The notes: generated by a model from the letters alone, not told the origin. A DNA stretch of 64,000 bases from Kitagawia praeruptora (GCA_037693485.1 CM075344.1:73279501-73343500), one strand, 5' to 3'; shown: positions 1 through 10,990, counted from the first letter of the stretch. Numbers and translations are program-made.

Positions 1-235
1 TAGCCCGAAAAAATCTCCGATCTGAACAGGACGTGGATCGAATCGGGTCAGGCAGGATGAGTAAAATATCCATCCCTAGAAAATTCACATTTCAACTACC
101 ATCATAGTCATAATGTCACATGACTGATTTGTGTTCAGTAATATATGAAACTCAAATAAATTGCGTTAGATTTGGGAACTGAAGGGACACAAACAGAACA
201 TGTATAAGATTTTACAAAAAGTCAATTAAAAAATA
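1..235. other. AT-rich intergenic DNA, left edge
   Basis: No gene is visible. The first ~60 bases are slightly GC-richer, and the rest is AT-rich. A TA dinucleotide at 234-235 is the left target-site duplication of the MITE that follows. Confidence 0.5.
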
Positions 236-478
236 CTCCCTCCGTCCCGCCCGGTTGTTAACGTTTCAAAATAGGGTGTTTGGCACGCATTTTAAAGTGA
301 ATTTTAAGGATAGTTCGATAACTTATTTTTGATTTTTTTATAAAAATAGAACAATCCTATTTTTATACAAAAAAAGAAAATTTTAAAAATAAGTTATGGA
401 ACTATCCTTAAAATTCACCTTAAAATGCGTGCAAGAAAATGACAAAAAAGTGTTAAGAATTGGATGGTACGGAGGGAG
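236..478. mobile_element. Stowaway-like MITE (Tc1/mariner type)
   Basis: A 243 bp non-coding element opens with CTCCCTCCGTCC at 236 and closes with its imperfect inverse, GGTACGGAGGGAG, ending at 478. It is flanked by TA on both sides (234-235 and 479-480). The arms pair further inward: the stretch around 283-345 is complementary to the stretch around 370-435, so a single strand could fold into a long hairpin. A CTCCCTCCGTCC terminus with a TA target duplication is the standard signature of plant Stowaway MITEs, which are moved in trans by mariner-like transposases. There is no coding capacity. Confidence 0.85.
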
Positions 479-1230
479 TATATAAGAAATTCACATATGA
501 TTACCTGTTGTACATATGCGTAAAAAAATAAAATTATCGATAACATTATAGATATGCATATACTTTATAGATGCAAAACACAGAAATCTCAGATATGCAC
601 AAATCCCCCAACTAAACAAATCTTATGCAGTCTGCTTCCAAGATTAAAGATATCAATTGTTTCGAATTAAATGGCTTGTGTTTAAGGAAAAAAATATCTT
701 CTAAAGTTCCTCAAAAAGCATACTCATATAAAGAAGTTTAAAAAAAATCACTCTATTAGATATATACAAAGAACATGAACTCTTTAGAAACAACAATATA
801 TCTGGGAGCATAGGCCAAAAAATTAATCTAAGTTTACTCTTTAGAGTCAAGTTAACATTAAAAAAAAAGACAATTACAAGACTTAAATTTCAAAACAATT
901 TTTTTTAAAGCCAAATCTTAAAAAGGGGTTTTCTACAAAGTTTCTGAAGTAAATCGATTTTTTGCCCTACACAAATCATACATTCAATAACAAAAATCTA
1001 ACAACTTAGTTACCGAAATCAGTATACGATACAGAAAGATCTCAAGATTTACAATGTACAGATATATGTGCGATACAAAAATCATGTACAGTTGCACACA
1101 AAACCCATTTCAAAATGAGGGAAAATCATGATGAAACATTTACAAGCTAGAGGCACATGTATTTGAAAAGAAAACTTAAAATAAAATAAGCTCTTAGAAG
1201 ACTCAAGCAAAAAGAAGATATGATCGTACC
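479..1230. other. AT-rich DNA, no gene seen
   Basis: Mostly A/T-rich sequence without a long reading frame or a recognisable repeat end. If the promoter/exon proposed just to the right is real, this would be its first intron on the minus strand. I see no conserved coding stretch that confirms this. Confidence 0.4.
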
Positions 1231-1445
1231 TGCAAAATTTTTGGATATATTAGAGCTTGCCATCTCTTTAGGAAAAACGAAGCTATGGCCTTGTTATTAT
1301 ATATAGGGGAAACGTGGCTTTAATATTATTAACGGGATAACATTGAATCTATAGATAAAAAATTTGTCCAATCCAGAAGATAAAATGGGCCTAACTGTCT
1401 GATATATAAGCCCAACAAAATATTAAAAGCCCAAAAGGCCACATC
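1231..1445 (-). promoter_or_regulatory. Possible minus-strand promoter and first exon
   Basis: Reading leftward there are two GGGCTT/TGGGCC-type boxes (about 1388-1440), which resemble the site II elements of plant housekeeping promoters. Next comes a TATA-like CTATATATAA near 1297-1306, then an ATG at 1262-1264. The ATG opens a short frame (MASSNISKNFA) that reaches a good splice-donor consensus, CAG|GTACGA, with the exon ending at 1231. Spacing and order fit a plant gene start. However, no downstream exon is recognised, the peptide matches no family I know, and the same CAG could equally be an acceptor. Treat this as a hint only. Confidence 0.25.
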
Positions 1446-2365
1446 GCCACCTTCTTTTAAATTTAGGGTGTGTGTATTGTAACCATTTTTTTTTAACAAA
1501 GTTATCTGTACAATTTGTATATACTACTATTAAATCTCCAAAGACTAATATTCTTAAATAAATCGTACTTTTTAATACATGAAAATCAACATATTGGGGT
1601 TAGAGAAAAAAACACCGTATGTTTAATATGCAAACAAAGATTTATGATTTAGTAAATAATTTATTAAAGTTCTACTATATGTTTTCCCAACATTACTCAG
1701 ATTTAATTCTATTATATGACTAACTTTACACGAACTTGTTCAACGATTATCGATATTAGGATATACAAAGTAGGATACTTTATACTATATACTATATCAC
1801 CTTGATCAAATTTACATAATATAAGTTGTTATCTCGATTTTACCTTGCAATCTATTAATTTTATTAAATTTTATAGGATTTCTACTCAAACTGATTGCTC
1901 TTTACATAAAAAATGTTGGTCCGATGATCATGAAAACAATTGTAGAGTTTTAAAATTACAATTGGGTTGGCCCAAATTTTACTTAAATGGGTATGGTTAA
2001 GAACATAATGGACTCTACGTGGGGTACTCTGACCCAGATGCAATAAATATGGTAATTCATCGTATGCCCGAGACATTATAAATTTTTGGTGTACTTGTAG
2101 TGATATGCGTACGTATAGACTACATAAAGTATCCACATTGTTCGATATTAGATTATGCTATTTTAAACTCACCACTAATGTTTTCTATGATCAAACGGAT
2201 ATCTTTTTGGTCCGGATTATAACCTTATTTGCCATTGTGGGTGTTAGTCTTAAAAATTTATCTGTATCATATATTTTGAAAGGGGAGGTTAATATGAATA
2301 TCCTTATTTTATTCTTCACTTTGATACTTCTGGGATTTAAACTACTAGTGATACTGAAATACAAA
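1446..2365. other. AT-rich intergenic DNA
   Basis: No convincing gene, RNA or complete repeat. Short open frames on both strands (for example 1882-2136 minus and 2105-2368 plus) have no recognisable composition or domain and look like chance. Confidence 0.45.
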
Positions 2366-2545
2366 TGAATCTTGAAATGAATACAAAAAGATTTAAACTA
2401 CTATGTTTCTTTATCGATTGCTAATAAGTTATATGTTAATAAGTTGGCTTGTTTGACTTTATAGTCATTTGTAGACATAAATGACTTAATACATTTACAA
2501 CTTTCATTTTTATGACTTCAACATCTGTTATTGAGATTACAAGAT
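2366..2545. repeat. Fragment of an LTR end, related to 51187-51450
   Basis: This stretch matches 51187-51450 over most of its length. Shared blocks include CTTGAAATGAATACA, ATAAGTTGGCTTGTTTGACTTTAT, and the closing ACTTCAACAT...TTGAG region (ACTTCGACAT...TTGAG at 51430). At 51187 the core is duplicated in tandem; here it is single. It looks like a truncated LTR terminus of an old copia-type element. No coding sequence is present. Confidence 0.55.
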
Positions 2546-2682
2546 AGTATCAACAAGGAGACGTGATAACGTAACACTAGAACATGATAGGTAAATAACA
2601 CCATGACTTTAGGAAAATCAAGAAGATATGAAGACGAGGCAAATATGAAGAATCAAAATACGGGAAGTAATTCTGAAGTCTG

Positions 2683-3229
2683 TGTTGGGAGTTGTTCGAC
2701 ATCGTTTGTGGGAGGGGCAGATTGCTAGATAATAAGCAGTTAGTTAATTCCATTAGTATAAGGCCTTTTGGGATCTGCCGAAAAATAAATCCGTGCGGAC
2801 TCGACCCAAAGCAGAGAGTATCATACTACTGTGGAGTTAAGGCTTGTTGGCGGCCCAAGAAGTGGTATCAGAGCCATGGTCGATAATTGGATCTTGGGGC
2901 TAAGGTTCTCCTCGATGACGATTGGAGATCTGTTTGGTTACTTTTATCGAAAGTCTTGTATGGCAGCGGTGTAAGATGTAGACAGATTAATCGCAGGTGT
3001 AGGACTACAGGATTTGTGGTTCTTGGTTTGAGGGGAGGATTGTTGGGTGGTTTCAACTCAAGTACCACGTCGAGGAGATAAGAAATAATCCTATTGTATA
3101 TAGAGCAACTAGTTAACTCCATTAGCATGAGGTCTTTAGGGAGTTACCCAAAAATACATCCGTGCGGGCACGGCTCAAAACGGACAATATCATACTTTTG
3201 TGGAGTTATGGCTTGTTAGTGGCCTAACA
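2683..3229 (+). mobile_element. TRIM retrotransposon (miniature LTR element)
   Basis: A 547 bp element shows all the parts of a terminal-repeat retrotransposon in miniature. There is a left LTR at 2683-2860 beginning TGTTGGGA. It is followed at once by a primer-binding site, AGTGGTATCAGAGCC (2861-2875), complementary to initiator tRNA-Met. A 180 bp interior then leads to a purine tract, GAGGGGAGGAT, ending at 3040, and a right LTR at 3041-3229 beginning TGTTGGGT and ending CCTAACA. The LTRs share ATCCGTGCGG, CATACT and GTGGAGTTA blocks but are clearly diverged, so the copy is old. There is no gene inside. A second primer site, AGTGGTATCAGAGC, follows the right LTR, suggesting it was once part of a tandem LTR-interior-LTR-interior array. 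Confidence 0.75.
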
Positions 3230-3389
3230 AGTGGTATCAGAGCTTCATGTTAACGATCCATAACAATCTCAGATGGACTCTTAGATAGATCGAGGAAGAG
3301 ACAGACGGGCTACCCTATGATAGGCTTAAGGAGGAGGCAGGTGGGTTCTAGTATGGGCCTAGGGGGAATTAACCAGCCAGGTGAAAGAA
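3230..3389 (+). repeat. Second TRIM interior start (extra primer-binding site)
   Basis: AGTGGTATCAGAGC at 3230-3243 directly follows the right TRIM LTR. Purine-rich sequence (GGAGGAGGCAGGTGGG near 3331) follows, like a second interior region. It is not closed by a third LTR; sequence related to copia reverse transcriptase follows instead. Confidence 0.5.
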
Positions 3390-3870
3390 AACCTTGTTTG
3401 CAAGATTATACAAAGCTTGAATGGTTTGAAGTAAATACCAAGACAATGGTACTTGAAGTATGACAGCTTTATGATGAAGATTAGGTACACTAGGAGTGTT
3501 ATAGATCATTATTGTTATTTTAAATAGCTTGATTCATCTTATATCATATTATTGTTGTATCTTGATGACATGTTAGTAGCAGGATCAAAGTTGAAGGAAA
3601 TCAACAAGTTAAAGAGATAGATGTCTGAGGAGTTTGAGATGAAGGATATGAGTTCAAAAAAATAGATACTTGGTATGCGCATCATAAGGGATATATCTGA
3701 AGGTACTTTGGAATTATCTCAAAAGAAGCATATTGCGAAATTGTTGCAGAAGTACACCGTTGGCGACTCACTTTAATCTCACAAGGAAGTAGTCATCTAA
3801 AACGGATGAAGGCAAGAAAGATATGGCTAGACTTCTGTATGCATCTGCAGTCGGCAGTTTGATGTATGCT
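3390..3870 (+). pseudogene. Decayed Ty1/copia reverse transcriptase fragment
   Basis: Translated on the plus strand with stops, this reads as the palm of a Tork/TNT1-type copia reverse transcriptase. It shows a QWYLKYDSFMMKI-like block, then the catalytic box as YLDDMLVAGS (3558-3587; usually YVDD), then EFEMKDM, ILGMRIIRD, GTLELSQKKHI, and finally SAVGSLMYA at the right end. At least four in-frame stops interrupt it, so it cannot make protein. It is cut off immediately after the GSLMYA motif by the family A repeat that starts at 3871. Confidence 0.75.
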
Positions 3871-3984
3871 TGATGAGCGATATCCGTATAGGTATTTCCT
3901 TTTACACAAAAGTATACGTGATCAAAGTAGTAAAATTAAGCAGAGGGTATTCATCCTACAGGAACACACCAATGGAGATCATGT
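3871..3984 (+). repeat. Family A LTR-like repeat, copy 1, left part
   Basis: Begins TGATGAGCGATATCC and matches the start of copy 2 (20097-20140 plus 22526-22600). Shared text includes CGTATAGG, ACACAAAAGTA, and the pair TTCATCCTACAGG / TTCATTCCCCACAG. It is interrupted at 3984 by a solo LTR and resumes at 16936. It inserted into the copia RT fragment. Confidence 0.65.
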
Positions 3985-4412
3985 TGTTAGTGTATACTGA
4001 AAATATTTATTTGAAGTATATACAGTTATTTCTGGCCCAGTTTTATTGAGAATCATTTGAATGTTTACATGCTGTCTGATATTATATATTGTGGACAATC
4101 TAGTATCAAATGGGATACAGAATATTAGATTGTTAAATACGGTTTATATAATATAATAAGGTTCACAGCACAGGTGGTGTTGGACAATCCACTGGTATGG
4201 CTGTAGTATTATTTAGATTAGTTTATATTGACTAATAAATAATACTAGTATACTTTGTGTATATTGAACATGATCAAATTTAGAATTGTTCCCTTATACT
4301 GATTAAGAAGGAGAACTAAGATTCTATGTTATTATTAATGCTTAGGTTCTTAATCCCGATATAGTAATTGACACGTGTATATTATTTACATGCTTTGATT
4401 TATATATGAAAT
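3985..4412 (+). mobile_element. Solo copia-type LTR, left part (continues at 16274)
   Basis: Begins TGTTAGTG and is preceded by CATGT (3980-3984). Its far end, ...GGAAACAACA at 16935, is followed by CATGC, a 5 bp target duplication with one mismatch. After removing the inserted Tat-like element, the LTR is about 1,090 bp. No primer site or purine tract flanks it, so it is a solo LTR left by LTR-LTR recombination. It was later hit by the Tat-like element at 4413. Confidence 0.65.
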
Positions 4413-5788
4413 TGTTGTGACCAAAATCTTGCATGGATCAGATTTAGGCCCATTATGAGTTTTGGGTCCATTCCACAAGAAAAGAGGATATTTTAGAGGG
4501 CTTCCAAGGTACCCGTGGTAACCCATGAAAACTGATAACAGGGCTCCCAAGATAATAGGGCTCCCGGGTAGAAGGGCTCCCGAATGGCATGGCTCCCGGA
4601 TAACAGGCTTCCAAGAGCATATGACAACCCATATGGGCTACCATGAGATGGGTAGCAGGTAAATATGACGATAAGGGTCCTGGGAATGGCCTCCCATGGA
4701 TGATCCACAACCCATAGACATCATTACATAGCTTCCAGTACAGCTACAAGACATGGCTTACCAGAATAGCTTTCATAACCGGCTTACCAAAGGGGCTGCC
4801 ATAGTTTGGGTTACCGGGCGGTACCCCCAGAGGGGCTACCTTGCGATGAACATTGAAAGAATATAAGGCTTATGGTCCCGGGGATAGTCTCATCCATAGC
4901 CAATGACAACCATCAGAGAGGGCTTCCAGCATAGCTTCCGTAACTAGGTTACCGGAGGGGCTGCCGGGTGGTACCCCCAGCTTCCCCGGAAGCCTGACAG
5001 AAACACAGATTCAAACTAGGATAGCCATCAGGTAGGGCTTCCAGTATGGCTTCCATAATTGGGCTACCGGAGTCAGGTTACCGGAGTCAGGCTACCGGGT
5101 GGTACCCCCAGCTTCCGCCGGAAGCCTGATTAGGCTGCCAGTTCAGATAAGGCACGCCTCCTACTTTTTAGGAGCACGTCTCTACAGCTGAAATACACCT
5201 CTAAACGGATAATTATTCAGTTATTCGAGGATATACATCATATATACATGATAAATCCTTCATTCTTGAGATAAACATCAATGGATAGGCTTCCAACAGT
5301 CCTGATATGACTTGGAAACCTGATAACTATATCACAATCAGTTGATATACGTAAATATCAGCCATTATCTCATGAGATACGAGATAACTCATCACAAACA
5401 ATCAGACTTATCAATCAAGAACTACATCGGGGCTTGATCCACTATAAATAGTGGTATGTAGGCAGTTTACGGGATCTTCTTCGACACTTTACACTCCTTG
5501 AGTAGCTAGAGCACGTGCACTCTTGTGTGACACAGTCAAATTAGGGTTCTTGGCAGGCCAACACATCGATATTGTACGGCCCTTGAGCTCTAATCCCGTA
5601 GATTCAGCCCCAATCAACACCAAAACACCTTCCCGTGTTCTTCGGTAACCCCTAGCCGTGTGCCTTCCAGGGCGGCTAGTCTCAAATTTATAGCTGTGTG
5701 CCTTCCTGGGCAGTTATACGATTCCATATTTTACGGCGCTATTCCAGCAACGACCTCCACGTAGTTGTGCTAAAATCCTCCCACAACA
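4413..5788 (+). repeat. 5' LTR of the Tat-like element
   Basis: 1,376 bp, bounded by TGTTGTG and CACAACA. The first half carries many short boxes of the type GGCTTCC, GGCTCCC and GGTTACC. A TATA box, TATAAATA (5443-5450), lies inside the 16-base near-palindrome CCACTATAAATAGTGG (5439-5454), so transcription should start near 5475-5485. The U5 part holds a duplicated GTGTGCCTTCC box (5658-5705). Confidence 0.85.
5439..5454 (+). promoter_or_regulatory. TATA box within a palindrome, 5' LTR of the Tat-like element
   Basis: CCACTATAAATAGTGG holds a good TATA box with seven-base arms (CCACTAT / ATAGTGG) on each side. The same site is present in the right LTR at 15924-15939. Confidence 0.6.
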
Positions 5789-5789
5789 A

Positions 5790-5807
5790 TTGGCGCTAGA
5801 AGGAGGG
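5790..5807 (+). other. Primer-binding site of the Tat-like element
   Basis: TTGGCGCTAGAAGGAGGG starts two bases after the LTR end. TGGCGC-type primer sites are typical of Tat and Athila lineages of Ty3/gypsy. I cannot assign the exact tRNA without a tRNA set. Confidence 0.65.
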
Positions 5808-6212
5808 GCCTCTTATTATCGTCTTTTGGAGGAAAAGATGTTTGACCGCTCCGGCAATGATGAAACGCCGTCTAACGGTGTCGATAATGAAAACGGTGAT
5901 AAAGAACATATTGTACCATCAATGACATGTACCAGTGCATCAAACGAATGGGAGAAAAATTGGACTCCCTTGAAAGAGCTTCTGAATTAAAGAAAGAGTG
6001 CGAAATGGAGCTTAGTCCATTATCAAAACGAGAGGAACAAGAAACGATTTCGGGACAAAACTCATATGAAGAAGGGCCTGGAGATATTTTTTGAGATGAT
6101 ATGTAGGTGTACGAAATTCCCTTAAGGTATGAGATGGTCAGTAGTGGCATCATTGGTGCACAAAATGAGCCGAATACAGGATTAGATGGCCCGATTGTTT
6201 GCCGGAAATTGC
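5790..6212 (+). other. Leader of the Tat-like element; possible gag remnant
   Basis: An open frame (5790-5990) follows the primer site and contains an ATG at 5838 (MFDRSGNDETPSNG...). It stops after about 50 codons, and no Gag zinc knuckle or other motif follows. It may be a relic of a gag start, but nothing in it proves that. Confidence 0.25.
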
Positions 6213-6660
6213 AAAGGATGGGCGAAATTTCCCCTGAAAGAAGTAATCTGAAGAGATCTCAGATGGGGGCTCAAAAGGACCTTCGAGGACCACTGCAATC
6301 AGGGTGCCAAGGGGGCTTCCACCAGGGATCCCACCTAGGGGTACCATGGCCTCATCATGAAAGAATGGGCGAAATTTCCCCTGAAAAAAGTAAATCTGAA
6401 GAGAACTCAGATGGGGGCTCAAAAAGGCTTTCGAGGACGAATGCAATCAGGGTGCCAAGGGGGCTTCCACCTTGGATCCCGCCTAGGGGTACCATGGCAT
6501 CATCATGAAAGGTGGGCAAAATTTCCCCTGAAAGAAGTAATCTGAAGAGATCTCAGATGGGGGATCAAAATGGCCTTCGAGGACGAATGCAATCAGGGTG
6601 CCAAGGGGGCTTCCACCAAGGATCCCGCGTAGGGGTACCAAGGCATCAGCATGAAGGGCT
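6213..6660 (+). repeat. Three tandem ~147 bp repeats in the Tat-like element
   Basis: Three head-to-tail copies start at GGGCGAAATTT (6220 and 6368) and GGGCAAAATTT (6514), giving periods of 148 and 146 bp. Each contains TTTCCCCTGAAA, AGATCTCAGATGGGGG or its variant, GGTGCCAAGGGGGCTTCCACC and AGGGGTACCA. The periods are not constant multiples of three, and the frame shifts between copies, so the short open frames across it are not a protein gene. Confidence 0.85.
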
Positions 6661-6952
6661 CCCGCTGGAAACCCATGAATACCAAGGTCAGAACGAATCT
6701 CAAGCATATAGCCATGTCAGTGAAGGAAAGTTCCTATCCTTTGGAAGCCCAGTAGCTGGATGGATAAAGCATAAGTCAGGCTTCCGGCATACTTACGGCC
6801 TTGGAGGCAACCGGGAAATGAATCCAGGCAATATGGATGAAGAATATATACCCTCCAACGGGCAACCGGACCCATTTATTATTTAAAGGCTGAGCAAAGC
6901 TTGGGAGGCAGATGGGCCACCACTCCCCAGGTTCTGTGCAACGAGTGGCAGC

Positions 6953-7180
6953 CCCGAATATGATGGTAGCCCTGAATTCGGTAACCCTGAAATCCGGTAG
7001 CCCTAGATCCGGAAGCCCTGAATCCGGTAACCCAGGATTCGGTAGCCCTGGATCAGGTAACCCTTAAATCCGGTAGCCCTGGATTCGGTAGCCCTGGATC
7101 CGGTAACCCTGAAATCCGATAGCTCTAGATCCGGAAGCCCTAAAATTCGGAAGCCTTGGATCCGGTAGCCCCGAAGGCAG
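6953..7180 (+). repeat. Minisatellite, ~16 bp unit, in the Tat-like element
   Basis: About a dozen variants of a ~16 bp unit close to GATCCGGTAGCCCTG run head to tail. Substitutions alternate GGTAGCC, GGTAACC and GGAAGCC. The unit carries the same GG(T/A)(A/T)(G/C)CC core that is scattered through the whole element. Confidence 0.8.
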
Positions 7181-9197
7181 AACACCAAGGAGCCAGACTG
7201 ACCAGCCACATGATTGGGTTGGGGTCCCAAAGAAGGCACCCTGAATTACCACCCATCAGGAAGCCCCAGTGGAAGTCCTCTTTCGGGCATAGGCTCAGTG
7301 GAATTCTACTTAATAGTTGTAGCTGTGTAACTTTAAACTCAGTTACCGTGAATTTTGTCATTCATAGACACTCGGGGGGTAGCGCATGTGCACCACCCGG
7401 AGTAGTAGCAAAATGCTTTACCAATTGAATATTTATAAAGCTGGAAGCAGATTCCTATTCATTGTCTTCATAATCAAAATTCCTGATACAATTGACAATT
7501 GAGATCGGTAGTCAAAAAAAAGAGAAATGATGACGATGTTCTAAACATGTGGACCAAAAGGTCAGTAAAAAGAAGATGTGCACTCATAGTGTGGGGCTTC
7601 CACCATGGAAACCTCGTGTCAAGGTTCCCAATTCGTTCGGGGGGTAGCACCACCAATAATATTGATGTTGGAAGCTGGTAAGGGAAACCATGGAATTAAA
7701 AAAATTCTTCCTCATGAGCAATTTGATACTGCGGAAGCAAATATAGGGCTTCCGGTGTAACTGGTCAGCATCCCGGAACACAAATGCCATGTAGAAAATG
7801 AACGACCTACCAACCACGTTGCTAAAAGGGAACAACTCAGATGATGGGAAGGTCCTCAAATATGATTTTAGGAAAGCTGAACTAAGGCATATCCTATAAT
7901 TCTGTAAAAGGGTTACCGGCTGTAGAAGACAAGTAAGTGGTAGCCTCAATTGCCATTTGACCACGAGGCTTCCCATCCAAAATAAGAAGGGTTGCCTAGA
8001 AGGGCCACTAACACAATCTCGAAGAGCACTACCAAGTCTCTCACCCAAGAAGAAAAGGCATGAAATCCCTTAAGATGAACTAATGGAGGTGCCAATACCA
8101 AGAAAACAAAGGAAGCTCTTGGAAAAGGGGCAACCAAGTTCCCAATAGCTCCAGGAAGCACAGTCATGACGGCAGCCTGACCAGAAGCCTCATGAGAACG
8201 ACAAGGATGGCTAAGGGCTAGAGGCTACCAAATAAAGAAGGCCTATATATCATGGTCACCTCAGGCTTCTAAAAGATTTACGAACCAGAAGTTTCCCTCA
8301 TAAGATGCTCCTATGGGAAGCCTCTCCAACAGTTGAAGCTCAAATCATGAGAGACCTTTGGGAAACAATTATTGAAGCAAACAAAGTTCTGGAAAGCTGC
8401 CACCAGAATATTAAAGGGATACCAATGATCTCTCTACCAAAAAGGAAGTGATATGAAGCCCACGAATGGCATGCCACCGGGGTTGCCACATATTAAGGCT
8501 ACCAACTATCTGGCAAATATAGGATGGAAGGTTATCCTGAGAGTATGCAAGGAAACCAGAGGCAATTAAAAAGGCCTCATAATCAAAGAAAAACCTCTCG
8601 AAGAGGTTGCTACGAGAAAGGGATGGCTTCCCCTTGGGAAATATAGCTAGCAGCTTCCCACATGAGAGACGGAGAAAATCCAAAATTAATGAAAGGAGGC
8701 TTCCTATCAAGAAGAAAATGGGTATAGGACTTCCAATTATGAAAAGAAATGTGGCTTCCCAATTGAGATTTATGGACCTGACAAAAAGCTGCAACAAGTT
8801 ATGATACAATACCCAGCTTCCCGGGTATAGATTCAAACCTTCTAAGGAAAGAAGTGAAGATATCAAAAATAGAGCTAAACCAGAGGCTCGGGGGGTAGTA
8901 ACAATCATGCTACCAAAACTTATTACAAAAAATGCTCAACTTTCAGAGGATTGACCGGATAATCAATCCAGGTTTCATGTCCATAGCCAACTGGAGAATT
9001 GGGCTTCACAAACTTCAGAGTTCTGGGTCCTGTATTGTCAGGGTACATAGGAGGCTTCCCCATACTTTACTTGATGAGCTTCACTGAAATATACTCAGAG
9101 CGATAAGAGAATTGAGATGATAGCAACTAGATTGGTGATAAGATGAATTAGTTCTCCACCACAGAAAAGCTATCATGAAGAACTGGGGGGTAGTGGA
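7181..9197 (+). other. Non-coding interior of the Tat-like element
   Basis: No gene is found. The stretch is dotted with GGCTTCC/GGAAGCC/GGTTACC boxes. It also holds four G6 purine tracts of the form (T/C)(C/T)GGGGGGTAG, at 7372-7382, 7637-7647, 8888-8898 and 9183-9193, which copy the true polypurine tract at 14886-14896. Confidence 0.6.
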
Positions 9198-9302
9198 TAA
9201 TATACTTCTCAGAGTGGCATCTTGAAAATGCCAAGTTTTAAAGCAATGGAGCGGATAGTATACTTCTCAAAGTGGCATCTTGAAAATGTCAAGTTCTAAA
9301 GG
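9198..9302 (+). repeat. Tandem duplication, ~55 bp unit
   Basis: Two adjacent copies of a unit read ATACTTCTCAGAGTGGCATC and ATACTTCTCAAAGTGGCATC, each followed by TTGAAAATGCCAAGTT or its variant. It lies just upstream of the large 143 bp array. Confidence 0.7.
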
Positions 9303-9311
9303 CTTCATGAT

Positions 9312-10990
9312 TATTACCAGACATGTACGGAAACTTGAGTGGTTCACATGGCTTACTTGGTTAGTAGGAGAAGTCCTCCAAATACTCATTTTAGGAGAAG
9401 TCCTCCGAATACTCATTACCAGACATGTATAGAATCTTGAGTGATTCACATGGCTTACTTGGTTACCGGGACATGTATGGTACCCTGTTCGGCATACATG
9501 AATCCCTTCATTTTTTGGGCTTGTGTGGTACCCTGTTCGGCACACATGAATCCCTTTATTACCAGACGTGTATAGAATCTTGAGTGATTCACATGGCTTA
9601 CTTGGTTACCGGGACATGTATGGTACCCTGTTCGGCATACATGAATCCCTTCACTTTTTGGGCTTGTGTGGTACCCTGTTCGGCACACATGAATCCCTTT
9701 ATTACCAGACGTGTATAGAGTCTTGAGTGATTCACATGGCTTACTTGGTTACCGGGACATGTATGGTACCCTGTTCGGCATACATGAATCCCTTCACTTT
9801 TTGGGCTTGTGTGGTACCCTGTTCGGCACACATGGATCCCTTCATTACCAGACATGTATGGAACCTTGAGTGTTTCACATGGCTTACTTGGTTAATAGGG
9901 CATGTGTGGAACCCTGATCGGCGTACATGACTCCCTTCATTTCTTGGGCTTGTGTGGAACCCTGATCGGCACACATGGATCCCTTCATTACCAGACATGT
10001 ATGGAACCTTGAGTGGTTCACATGGCTTACTTGGTCACTAGGGCATGTATGGAGCCCTGATTGGCATACATGGTTCCCCTCATTACTTGGGCTGGTGTGG
10101 TACCCTGATCGGCATACCTGGATCCCTTCAATACCAGACATGTACGGAACCTTGAGTGGTTCACATGGCTTACTTGGTTACCAGGGCATGTATGGAACCT
10201 TGTTCGGCATACATGGTTCCCCTCATTACTTGGGCTGGTGTGGTACCCTGATCGGCACACCTGGATCCCTTCAATACCAGACATGTATGGAACCTTGAGT
10301 GGTTCACATGGCTTACTTGGTTACTAGGGCATGTATGGAACCTTGTTCGGCATACATGGTTCCCCTCATTACCTGGGATGGTGTGGTACCCTGATCGACA
10401 CACCTGGATCCCTTCATTACCAGACATGTACGGAACCTTGAGTGGTTCACATGTCTTACTTGGTTACTAGGGCATGTATGGAACCCTGTTCGGCATACAT
10501 GGTTCCCCTTCATTATTTTGGGCTTTTGTGGAACCCTGATCGGCATACATGGTTCCCCTCATTACTTGGGCTGGTGTGGTACCCTGATCGGCACACCTGG
10601 ATCCCTCCAATACCAGACATGTACGGAACCTTGAGTGGTTCAGATGTCTTACTTGGTCACTAGGGCATGTATGGAACCCTGATCGGCATACATGGATCCC
10701 TTCATTATTTGGGCTTGTGTGGAACCCTGATCGGCACACATGGATCCCTCTATTAATTAGCAGACATGTGTGGAACCTTGACTGGTTCACATGGCATACT
10801 TGGTTATTTGGGCATGTATGGAACCCTGATCGGCATACATGGATCCCTTAATTTTTCGGGCTTGTGTGGTACCCTGATCGGCACACCTGGATCCCTTCCT
10901 TTTTAGTCATGTATGGAACCCTGATTGCCATACATGGATTCCTTTGTTATTAATCATGTATGGAACCATGATTGGCATACATCGATCTTT
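9312..10990 (+). repeat. Tandem array with 143 bp higher-order unit made of three ~48 bp subunits
   Basis: Successive ACCAGAC boxes lie at about 9418, 9560, 9703, 9845, 9988, 10131, 10274 and 10417, a period of 142-143 bp. Each unit is itself three diverged subunits of about 47, 48 and 48 bp. They centre on ACCTTGAGTGGTTCACATGG, ACCCTGTTCGGCATACATGG and ACCCTGATCGGCACACCTGG. After 10417 the order breaks (gaps of ~194 and ~150 bp), meaning subunits were gained or lost. No protein is encoded: the 85-codon frames that recur every 143 bp simply follow the repeat. Tat-group elements are known to carry such arrays, which can seed satellite DNA. Confidence 0.85.

Noticed and set aside
6107..6886. 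Overlapping 133- and 124-codon plus frames as a gag gene
   Set aside because: They run over the 147 bp repeats, the frame changes between units, and no Gag motif or zinc knuckle is present.
9312..10990. CRISPR-like array
   Set aside because: Units are contiguous variants without unique spacers, and the setting is a plant retrotransposon. It is a tandem satellite-like repeat.
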